Below, in pieces: positions 7,610-13,919 of a DNA stretch of 21,152 nucleotides (its first letter is position 1; each line of letters starts with the position of its first letter). The position numbers were made by a program, and so were the translations under genes. The notes beneath the pieces are model-generated. The model saw nothing but the letters and a program-made list of their open reading frames with translations. It did no database searches and had not been told where the DNA came from. The DNA is from JANNHK01 sp034408875. Its GTDB lineage: Bacteria > Actinomycetota > Acidimicrobiia > IMCC26256 > PALSA-610. The DNA lies in assembly GCA_034408875.1 (NCBI GenBank), contig JAWXCJ010000375.1, positions 1-21,152 of the forward strand, written 5' to 3'.

Positions 7610-8818
7610 ATGTCGTACGACGAGCCGGTAGACCAGAGCAACGTCCTGTCGGACATGTTCGCCCAGGGGTTCGCCGACGAACCGATTCCCGGCTACCAGC
7701 GTCTGCACCGGCAGTGCCCCGTCGTGCGCACCGAGGGAATTTTCGGTCTGCCCGGTGTGACGATCACGAAGTACGAAGACGTGCTGTGGGCGCTCAAGCA
7801 CCCGGAGGTCTTCTCGTCGGAAGACGTCATCAACATCGGGAACGAGTTCCCGCTCATTCCCCTGTCGGTCGACCCGCCCGAACACGCGCAGTACCGCCGC
7901 GTGCTCGACCCGCAGTTCTCGCCCAAGAAGATGGCCGAACTCGAGCCCGAGATGCGCAAGCTCGCCAACGAGTCGATCGACGCGTTCATCGCGGCGGGCG
8001 CGTGCGACTTCCACGAGGACTACGCGACACCGCTGCCTTCGACATTCTTCATCGCACTCATGGGTCTCCCGATGGACGACCTGCCCATGTTCCTCAAGTT
8101 CCGCGACGACTCGATCCGGCCCGACGCGCCGACCGAAGCCGCACAGACGGCCATCCGGGAGGAAGCCGGCCACGCAATAACTCGCTGGTTCGAAGCGGCG
8201 ATCGAGGAGCGGCGCGCCCACCCCGACGACCGGCTGTTGAGCATGCTGGTGCACGGCGAGGTCGGCGGCCGGCCGTTCACGCAGCCCGAACTGCTCGGCG
8301 CGTGTCACCTGCTCCTCCTCGGCGGACTCGACACCGTGACCGCGACGCTCGACTGCATGGTCACGTACCTCGCGCGGCACCCCGACCGACGCCGGGCGCT
8401 GTGCGCCGACTTCGAGCTCGTGCCGCCGGTCGTGGAGGAACTGCTGCGCCACCAGACACCCGTGATGATGGTCCCCCGCAAGATCATCAAAGACATCGAG
8501 CTTGGTGGCGTGCAGTGCGTCGCCGGCGATACTGCGACGCTCATCATCGGCGCGGCCAATGTCGACGCCGACGAGTTCGACGCGGCCGACGAGGTCCACT
8601 TCGACCGCGCCACCAACCGGCACCTCGCGTTCGGTGGCGGACCGCACCGGTGCCTCGGCTCGCACTTGGCGCGGCTCGAGCTACGCGTCGCGATCGAGGA
8701 GTTTCACAAGCGGATCCCCGAGTACGACATCAAGGACGGCGCCGAAATCCACTTCTCACCCGGCATCCGCCAGGCGTACGAGCTCCCGCTCGTGTTCCCG
8801 CCGGGAGGAACCGCCTAG
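7610..8818 (+). CDS. Cytochrome P450
   Basis: 402 residues, a soluble bacterial class I P450 that would need a ferredoxin and reductase encoded elsewhere. Visible landmarks: the C-helix region DPPEHAQYRRVLDPQFSP, the I-helix LLLLGGLDTVTATLD with the acid-alcohol pair Asp-Thr, the K-helix ExxR in EELLRHQTP, and the haem loop FGGGPHRCLGSHLARLE with the ligand Cys348. It inserts one oxygen atom into an organic substrate. The ATG at 7610 is preferred over the adjacent GTG at 7607 because GAAAGAGG (7596-7603) is then 6 bases away. It follows the amidohydrolase by 12 bp and is the last gene of the operon. Its TAG is shared with the convergent lipoprotein stop. The exact CYP family was not recognised. 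Confidence 0.95.
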   Translation: MSYDEPVDQSNVLSDMFAQGFADEPIPGYQRLHRQCPVVRTEGIFGLPGVTITKYEDVLWALKHPEVFSSEDVINIGNEFPLIPLSVDPPEHAQYRRVLDPQFSPKKMAELEPEMRKLANESIDAFIAAGACDFHEDYATPLPSTFFIALMGLPMDDLPMFLKFRDDSIRPDAPTEAAQTAIREEAGHAITRWFEAAIEERRAHPDDRLLSMLVHGEVGGRPFTQPELLGACHLLLLGGLDTVTATLDCMVTYLARHPDRRRALCADFELVPPVVEELLRHQTPVMMVPRKIIKDIELGGVQCVAGDTATLIIGAANVDADEFDAADEVHFDRATNRHLAFGGGPHRCLGSHLARLELRVAIEEFHKRIPEYDIKDGAEIHFSPGIRQAYELPLVFPPGGTA

Positions 8819-9402
8819 TCGGGCGCGCTGGTCGCGGGCGCAAGGTCGCTCGGCGCGTCGAGGTCGGCGGCGCTCGGCGGCCGTCCGACCTCGTCGCCTT
8901 CGGGAATCAGTGCGAGCGCGATGACGTCGCCATCGGCCAACCGGTGCGCGGTGATGTCACCGTCCTGCGCTTCGCCGTTCAGGGTCCACGACACAACCGC
9001 GGCCTGTCCGTCACACAGGTCGCCGCTCTGATGGACGGCGCCGTCCCAGACCTCGAACGAGTCCGCGCCGGCCGACCAGCCGCCGTACTCGAAGAACTTC
9101 CCCATCGTCGCGTTGGCACCGGCCTCGCCGGAAACGAACGGATGGATGTGGACGAGGCCGTCGCCGTGCGAGTGGACACCGGCCTGGAGGCTCAAGTCGT
9201 CGGCCGCGTTGTGAAACTCGGGCGCGTTCGCGAGCCACTCGCCACAGACGTTCACACCGAACGCCGCGTGCCAGTGGTCGCCCAGCGCCGGGGGCTCGTC
9301 GCCGAAGCTGATGTCGACGCCGTCGTCGTCATCATCGCCACCGCAGGCACCGACCGCCAGCACCGCGCACAGCACGGCAACCGCAAGTCTCGATGCCCCC
9401 AT
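8815..9402 (-). CDS. His-rich secreted lipoprotein of unknown function (HWHAAFG / HSHGDGLVHIHPF)
   Basis: 195 residues from the ATG at 9400-9402. A short signal peptide ends in the lipobox VGAC (Cys20), directly followed by GGDDDDD. The mature part holds two histidine clusters: DHWHAAFGV (His43, His45) and GVHSHGDGLVHIHPF (His77, 79, 85, 87), with further His at 64, 124 and 153 and two cysteines (53, 130) that could form a disulphide. The density of His in HxH pairs suggests a bound metal on the outer face of the membrane. I recall proteins of this look from Acidimicrobiia-type genomes, but no function is known to me. It is divergent from the sulfatase across 25 bp and converges on the P450. 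The frame is open to 9447, but that start would put charged residues before the signal peptide. Confidence 0.75.
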   Translation of the reverse strand: MGASRLAVAVLCAVLAVGACGGDDDDDGVDISFGDEPPALGDHWHAAFGVNVCGEWLANAPEFHNAADDLSLQAGVHSHGDGLVHIHPFVSGEAGANATMGKFFEYGGWSAGADSFEVWDGAVHQSGDLCDGQAAVVSWTLNGEAQDGDITAHRLADGDVIALALIPEGDEVGRPPSAADLDAPSDLAPATSAPD

Positions 9403-9409
9403 GCCGGAA

Positions 9410-9419
9410 AGCGTACGTT
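9410..9419. promoter_or_regulatory. Overlapping opposite -10 boxes, candidate bidirectional leaderless promoter
   Basis: On the plus strand TACGTT (9414-9419) ends 8 bases before the sulfatase ATG. On the minus strand TACGCT (9415-9410) ends 7 bases before the lipoprotein ATG. Both match TANNNT and they share two base pairs. Neither gene has a Shine-Dalgarno in the 25-bp gap, so both transcripts would start at or beside their ATG. No good -35 is seen on either side. Confidence 0.5.
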
Positions 9420-9427
9420 CTGGGCCC

Positions 9428-11674
9428 ATGGAGCCAGGGGAATTCAAGGGAACGATCGGGCGCTACTACTGGGACTCGACGCCGTGGTGGCCCGAACCCC
9501 GGCGCGCACCGGCGGGATCGCCGAACGTCGTGCTCGTCGTCCTCGACGATGTCGGGTTCGCGCAGCTCGGTTGCTTCGGCTCCGACATCGCGACGCCGCG
9601 CTTCGACGCGCTCGCCGCGGGCGGCCTGCGGTACGGCAACTTCCACACGACCGCGTTGTGCTCGCCGACGCGGTCGTGCCTGATGACCGGCCGCAACCAC
9701 CACTCGAACGGTATGGGCCGCATCACCGATCTCGCGACGGGCTTTCCCGGTTACGACGCGCAGATCCCGAAGGCAAATGCGTTCCTCTCCGAGATGCTGG
9801 TCCCCCACGGCTACGCGGCGTGGGCCGTCGGCAAGTGGCACCTGACCCCCGACGAAGAAACCCATCTCGCGGCGCGCCGCGACCGCTGGCCGCTCGGACG
9901 CGGGTTCGAGCGGTACTACGGCTTCTTCCACGGCGAGACGCACCAGTTCGCGCCCGCGCTGGTGCACGACAACCACTTCGCCGACCCGCCCGCCACGGTC
10001 GAGGACGGTTACCACCTCACCGAAGACCTCGTCGACCACGCGATCGAGTTCGTGCACGACCTGCGCCACGTCGACGGCGAGAAGCCGTTCTTCCTCTACC
10101 TCGCGACGGGAGCGTGTCACTCGCCCCACCAGGCGCCGCGCGAATGGATCCAGCGGTACCACGGCGCGTTCGACGACGGATGGGACGCGTGCCGCGACCG
10201 GGTCTTCGCCCGCCAGCTCGACATGGGCATGGTGCCGGCATCGACACGACTGTCAGAACGACCGGAGTGGGTGCCGGCGTGGGCCGATCTGTCCGACGAC
10301 GAACGCCGCGTCTACGCGCGCTACATGGAGGCGTTCGCCGGATACCTGTCGCACACCGACCACCACGTCGGCCGCCTCATCGACGCGCTCGCCGACACCG
10401 GCGACCTCGACAACACGATCGTCGTGCTCGTCTCCGACAACGGCGCGAGCAGCGAGGGCAGCGTCACCGGTTCGTTGAACGACGCGCGGGCGTGGAACGG
10501 CGCGCCGCGCACTGTCGAGGAAGCACTGCCCGTCCTCGACGAGATCGGCGGCCCGCGCTGGCACAACAACTATCCCTTCGGGTGGACGGTCGCGGGGAAC
10601 ACGCCGTTTCGCCGGTGGAAGCGCGAAGTCCACGAGGGCGGCGTCGCCGACCCGCTCATCGTGCACTGGCCGGCGGGGATCGCCGCGCGGGGCGAGGTGC
10701 GCGACCAGTACGTGCACGCCATCGACATCGTGCCCACGATTCTCGACGCGCTCGGACTCGAGGGTGACGCCAAGGTCGAAGGCGTCAGCTTCGCCCACAC
10801 GTTCGCCGTGCCCGCCGCGGCGAGTCGTCATCGCGTGCAGTACTACGAGATGCTCGGCTGCCGCGCGCTGTACGAAGACGGGTGGAAGGCGGTCGTCTAC
10901 CACCCCATCCAGGCCCCCGACCCCGGCCTCGACGTCGCCGAGTGGGAGCTGTACCACGTCGACGGCGACCGTTCGGAGACACACGACCTCGCGGCCGCCG
11001 AACCCGAGCGGCTCGGCGCGATGGTCGAACGTTGGTGGCAGGAGGCGGAGCGCTACAACGTCCTCCCGATCGACAACCGCGCGTTCGCGGAGTTCGTGTT
11101 CCAGCGCCCGCAGATCGCGCCGGAGCGCGACCGTTACGTGTACTGGCCGCGCACCGGAATGGTGTCGGAGGAAGCGGCGGTCAACGTGCGCAATCGCAAC
11201 CACACGATCACGGCGTACGTCGACATTCCTGCCGGCGGGGCCGACGGCGTGCTGCTCTCGCAGGGATCGCGCATGGGCGGGTGGTCGTTCTTCGTGCGCG
11301 ACGGCCGGTTGACGTACGTGCACAATCTCGTGTCGTACCGCGAGTACCGCGCGGAAGTGGCCGAGCCGCTCACACCCGGTCCGCACACGCTCGGTTTCCG
11401 CTTCACGAAAACCGCCGACCACCGCGGCATCGCCGAACTGCTCGTCGACGAGTCCGTCGTCGCGACCGGAGAGATCCGCCGCTTCACACCAACCCGGTTC
11501 TCGATCATGGGCGTCGGGCTCTGGTGCGGGCGCGGCGGCAACCTCGCGGTGTGCGACGACTACGTCGGCCCGTTCCCCTTCACCGGCACGTTGCACCGCG
11601 TCGAAGTCGTCATCGACGGGCCCGAGTTCCAAGACCCCGAATCCGAAGCAGAAGCGGCCATCCAGTCCCAATAA
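9428..11674 (+). CDS. Arylsulfatase-type sulfatase with extra C-terminal domain
   Basis: 748 residues. The sulfatase core covers ~33-560: metal ligands Asp40-Asp41 in VLDDVGFAQLG, the maturation motif CSPTRS with Cys78 to be converted to formylglycine, GRNHHSNGMG, the VGKWHL lysine/histidine motif, and the second metal site SDNGASSEGS. It hydrolyses sulfate esters and needs a formylglycine-generating enzyme, not encoded here. Residues ~590-735 form a beta-rich, concanavalin-like module (GGWSFFVRDGRLTYVHNLV ... SIMGVGLWCGRGGNL), seen in a subgroup of large arylsulfatases. No signal peptide, so cytoplasmic action on an imported sulfate ester is likely. The ATG at 9428 gives the usual family start (EFKGTIGRYYWDSTPWWPEP); the longer upstream frame runs through the divergent gene. 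Ends at a perfect hairpin. Confidence 0.93.
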   Translation: MEPGEFKGTIGRYYWDSTPWWPEPRRAPAGSPNVVLVVLDDVGFAQLGCFGSDIATPRFDALAAGGLRYGNFHTTALCSPTRSCLMTGRNHHSNGMGRITDLATGFPGYDAQIPKANAFLSEMLVPHGYAAWAVGKWHLTPDEETHLAARRDRWPLGRGFERYYGFFHGETHQFAPALVHDNHFADPPATVEDGYHLTEDLVDHAIEFVHDLRHVDGEKPFFLYLATGACHSPHQAPREWIQRYHGAFDDGWDACRDRVFARQLDMGMVPASTRLSERPEWVPAWADLSDDERRVYARYMEAFAGYLSHTDHHVGRLIDALADTGDLDNTIVVLVSDNGASSEGSVTGSLNDARAWNGAPRTVEEALPVLDEIGGPRWHNNYPFGWTVAGNTPFRRWKREVHEGGVADPLIVHWPAGIAARGEVRDQYVHAIDIVPTILDALGLEGDAKVEGVSFAHTFAVPAAASRHRVQYYEMLGCRALYEDGWKAVVYHPIQAPDPGLDVAEWELYHVDGDRSETHDLAAAEPERLGAMVERWWQEAERYNVLPIDNRAFAEFVFQRPQIAPERDRYVYWPRTGMVSEEAAVNVRNRNHTITAYVDIPAGGADGVLLSQGSRMGGWSFFVRDGRLTYVHNLVSYREYRAEVAEPLTPGPHTLGFRFTKTADHRGIAELLVDESVVATGEIRRFTPTRFSIMGVGLWCGRGGNLAVCDDYVGPFPFTGTLHRVEVVIDGPEFQDPESEAEAAIQSQ

Positions 11675-11721
11675 CCCGTGCGTCGCTAGGGGGGAATTCT
11701 CACCCCCTAGCGACGCACGGG
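11675..11721. terminator. Perfect 19-bp hairpin between sulfatase and acyl-CoA dehydrogenase
   Basis: CCCGTGCGTCGCTAGGGGG (11675-11693) pairs without mismatch to its reverse complement at 11703-11721 around a 9-base loop. It starts on the base after the sulfatase TAA and ends 7 bases before the -10 of the next gene. It lacks a T-run. It is a strong candidate for a terminator insulating two same-strand transcription units. Being symmetric, it would work in both directions. Confidence 0.65.
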
Positions 11722-11728
11722 GATTCGT

Positions 11729-11734
11729 TAGCCT
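11729..11734 (+). promoter_or_regulatory. Candidate -10 box (TAGCCT) for leaderless acyl-CoA dehydrogenase transcript
   Basis: TAGCCT matches TANNNT and ends 8 bases before the ATG at 11743. The intervening CCGGGGGC is not a Shine-Dalgarno at normal spacing. The -35 position would fall within the right arm of the preceding hairpin and shows no consensus. Confidence 0.35.
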
Positions 11735-11742
11735 CCGGGGGC

Positions 11743-12927
11743 ATGGACCTGGGGGCGACCGGCGACGAGGCGCGGCTGCGCGCCGAGGTGCGCGCCTGGT
11801 TACGGGAACACTTGCCTTGGGAGTACGGCAAAGGGCTGCCGCCCCGGTTCGACGACCTCGCCGAGGAAGTGGCGTTCGGGCGGGAGTGGCAGGCGAAGCT
11901 CGCGGCGGGCCGATGGGTCGGGGTGGCTTGGCCCCAGGAGTACGGCGGGCGCGGTGGCGGACCGGTCGAGCACTACATCGTCACCGAGGAACTAGCTCGC
12001 GCACGCGCACCCGAGCTGGTCGGGCGCATCGGTGTGAACCTCGTCGGCCCGACCCTGCTCGCGCACGGCACCGACGCCCAGAAGACGCGCTGGCTCCCGA
12101 AGATCCTCGACGCGTCCGAGTTGTGGTGCCAGCTGTTCAGCGAGCCCGAAGCCGGCAGCGACCTGTCGTCGTTACGCACGCGCGCGGAAGCGATCGACGG
12201 TGGCTACGTCCTCAACGGGCAGAAGGTGTGGACGAGCTACGCGCAGTTCGCCGACTGGGGGTGGTGCCTCGCCCGCACCAACCCGAACGTCCCCGCGAAC
12301 AAGGGCATCTCCGGACTCGTCGTCGACATGCACGCACCCGGCGTGGAGGTGCGGCCGCTACGCCAGATCACCGACGAGGCCGAGTTCAACGAGGTGTTCT
12401 TCACCGACGTGTTCGTCCCCGACGAACAACGGGTCGGGCCGGTCGACGAGGGCTGGCGCATCGCAAACTCGACGCTCACGCACGAACGCGGCGTCAATCC
12501 CCGCCAACTCGTGATCCACTCGCAACTCGTCGACGAGTTGTGGCGCCTGGCCCTCGAACGCGGCGCGCTCGACGACCCGCGGCTCGCGCCCAAGGTCGCG
12601 GAGGCGTTCGTCGAGGTCCGCATCTTCCAGCTCCACAACTGGCGGTCGATCTCACGTACGGCCAAGGGCGAGGAACCCGGGCCGGTCGGCAGCATCAACA
12701 AGCTGTGGTGGAGCGAGATGAGCAAGCGCCTGCACGACACGGCCATGGCGGTCGTCGGCGAGTCGGCGCCGTTGTGGCGGGGGGCCGAGGGCACACCCGG
12801 AGACGGGGCCTGGCAGCGCTCGTGGCTCTACTACCAGGCCAGTTCGATCTGGGCGGGGACGAACGAGATCCAGCGGAATGTCATCGGCGAACGAACCCTC
12901 GGATTGCCGCGAGAACCCAAACTCTGA
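11743..12927 (+). CDS. Acyl-CoA dehydrogenase, full length (FadE-type)
   Basis: 394 residues with the three classic parts: N-terminal helices (RAEVRAWLREHLPWEYG ... VGVAWPQEYGGRGG), the beta domain with the FAD/substrate segment QLFSEPEAGSDLSSLRTRA and GYVLNGQKVWTSYAQFADW, and C-terminal helices ending WAGTNEIQRNVIGERTLGLPR. In MCAD the base is the Glu of YEGT; here that residue is Ala371. A Glu at 248, in STLTHERGVNPRQ, falls where isovaleryl-CoA dehydrogenase and several actinobacterial FadE proteins carry theirs, so it is the likely base. The enzyme would introduce an alpha-beta double bond into an acyl-CoA and pass electrons to ETF. It follows the sulfatase but is separated by a hairpin and has its own -10 box. 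It might pair with the Glu-less dehydrogenase at 929-1942; that is speculation. Confidence 0.93.
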   Translation: MDLGATGDEARLRAEVRAWLREHLPWEYGKGLPPRFDDLAEEVAFGREWQAKLAAGRWVGVAWPQEYGGRGGGPVEHYIVTEELARARAPELVGRIGVNLVGPTLLAHGTDAQKTRWLPKILDASELWCQLFSEPEAGSDLSSLRTRAEAIDGGYVLNGQKVWTSYAQFADWGWCLARTNPNVPANKGISGLVVDMHAPGVEVRPLRQITDEAEFNEVFFTDVFVPDEQRVGPVDEGWRIANSTLTHERGVNPRQLVIHSQLVDELWRLALERGALDDPRLAPKVAEAFVEVRIFQLHNWRSISRTAKGEEPGPVGSINKLWWSEMSKRLHDTAMAVVGESAPLWRGAEGTPGDGAWQRSWLYYQASSIWAGTNEIQRNVIGERTLGLPREPKL

Positions 12928-12972
12928 GTGAAAGCCGTGAACCGATCCCCCACCGGGGTGCGTAGAGAGGCA

Positions 12973-13329
12973 ATGATGCAAAACATGCGGAACAAATGGC
13001 TCATCCTTGGAATGGTCGGCGCGCTCGGACTCGGGTTCGCCGGCTGCGGTGGCGACGACGACGACGATGACGACGCGGCCGGCGGCGATGCTGCGGTCAC
13101 CGCTGAGGGCTTCGCGTTCGAAGTCGGTGCTCCCGTCGCCGCGGGTACCGAATTCACCGTCACCAACGTCGACCCCGCGACCCACACGTTCACGGCCGAC
13201 GACGACGCGTTCAACGAGGAACTCTCGGCGGAAACCGACGTCACGGTGACAGCACCGGCGGAACCGGGCGAGTACGCGTTCCACTGCGAGATCCACACGA
13301 ACATGACGGGCACGCTGGTCGTCGAGTAA
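12973..13329 (+). CDS. Cupredoxin (plastocyanin-like) lipoprotein
   Basis: 118 residues from ATG 12973; the second ATG at 12976 is equally possible, with AGAGAGG (12964-12970) as ribosome site. A signal peptide ends in the lipobox FAGC (Cys25), followed by GGDDDDDDD and a short Ala/Gly linker. The mature domain is a type 1 copper fold with all four ligands: His71 (THTF), Cys105 and His108 (FHCEIH), and Met111. It should be a small membrane-anchored electron carrier or copper-binding protein outside the cell. It follows the acyl-CoA dehydrogenase by 45 bp, perhaps on the same transcript, although no functional link is evident. A GTG at 12928 in the same frame would put a charged extension before the signal peptide and is unlikely. 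Confidence 0.88.
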   Translation: MMQNMRNKWLILGMVGALGLGFAGCGGDDDDDDDAAGGDAAVTAEGFAFEVGAPVAAGTEFTVTNVDPATHTFTADDDAFNEELSAETDVTVTAPAEPGEYAFHCEIHTNMTGTLVVE

Positions 13330-13356
13330 CCGACTGACCCACCACCGTTGGGTTAC
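13326..13356. terminator. Weak inverted repeat between convergent stops
   Basis: GTAACC (13326-13331) and GGTTAC (13351-13356) are 6-bp arms that include the two TAA stops of the convergent cupredoxin and hypothetical genes. The 19-base loop and short stem make this a poor terminator, but nothing better lies in the 23-bp gap. Confidence 0.2.
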
Positions 13357-13862
13357 GCGACTCGGGCGACGTAGCGGCAGATCGCAGCCGCTTCTTCGAT
13401 CGGGTCGACGCCGCGCAGCAGGGCGCTGACCTGCGCGCACCACCAGCACGACGCGATGGCGCCTTCGAGCGCGCACCGTTCGCCGTGCGTGAGCGCAGTG
13501 TTGACGAACACCGCTTCGGCGATGTCGGCCAGTGGTGCGTCGACGCGTGCGACCTCGATGCACTCCGCGCCGAGCGTCACGATCTCCGAGTTTCCGAACC
13601 GGTCGTAGGCGGCGTCGGCGAAGCCGGTGACGATGCGGTCGGCGCCGTGGGGTGGCGGCGCGAGGCGGAGGTAGACGCGTGCGACGGCCGGGGCGCTGCG
13701 CACGATCGCGGCGATGTCGCCGTCGTCGCAGGTACCGCCGACCAGAATCTCGAACCCGTGGTCGTCGCCGCGCAGGCACGCGACGACGGGCGCCAGGAGC
13801 GTCCCTACCGCGGTGGCGGCAGGCCCCACTTCGTGGGGTGGGGGTTCGGGTAGGCGAGCCAT
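13353..13862 (-). CDS. Hypothetical protein, unrecognised
   Basis: 169 residues from the ATG at 13860-13862; a further in-frame ATG at 13904 is possible but lies beyond the TATCGT -10-like box (13885-13880). The sequence begins MARLPEPPPHEVGPAATAVGTLLAPVVACLRGDD. It continues with alternating hydrophobic/charged segments that suggest mixed alpha/beta (FEILVGGTCDDGDIAAIV, ARVYLRLAPPP, SEIVTLGAECIEVARVD) and ends with a helical C-terminus containing SCWWCAQVSALLRGVDPIEEAAAICRYVARVA. Five of its six cysteines lie in the second half. No signal peptide or membrane segment. I do not recognise the family. The frame is favoured over its antisense because it is bounded by convergent and divergent genes with proper spacing and its composition resembles protein. 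It diverges from the crotonase operon across 57 bp. Confidence 0.55.
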   Translation of the reverse strand: MARLPEPPPHEVGPAATAVGTLLAPVVACLRGDDHGFEILVGGTCDDGDIAAIVRSAPAVARVYLRLAPPPHGADRIVTGFADAAYDRFGNSEIVTLGAECIEVARVDAPLADIAEAVFVNTALTHGERCALEGAIASCWWCAQVSALLRGVDPIEEAAAICRYVARVA

Positions 13863-13904
13863 TGGTTGGTTGTCGGCAAACGATAAGCGCCAACTGAGTG
13901 GCAT

Positions 13905-13910
13905 TAGCAT
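13905..13910 (+). promoter_or_regulatory. Candidate -10 box (TAGCAT) of the crotonase operon
   Basis: TAGCAT fits TANNNT and ends 9 bases before the ATG at 13920; TCATTCGGA in between carries no Shine-Dalgarno. A near-leaderless transcript is suggested. The -35 region is not convincing. Confidence 0.35.
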
Positions 13911-13919
13911 CATTCGGAC

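Noticed and set aside
7171..10767. A 1198-codon open frame on the plus strand running across the aminoacylase, P450 and sulfatase genes
   Set aside because: It is rich in Arg/Pro/Ala, has no domain pattern, and overlaps well-supported genes in other frames and on the other strand. It is a GC-bias shadow.
10253..11671. A 472-codon open frame antisense to the sulfatase
   Set aside because: It mirrors the third-position GC of the sulfatase codons; its composition (Arg/Val/Asp/Glu-rich) matches other antisense shadows and no motif is seen.
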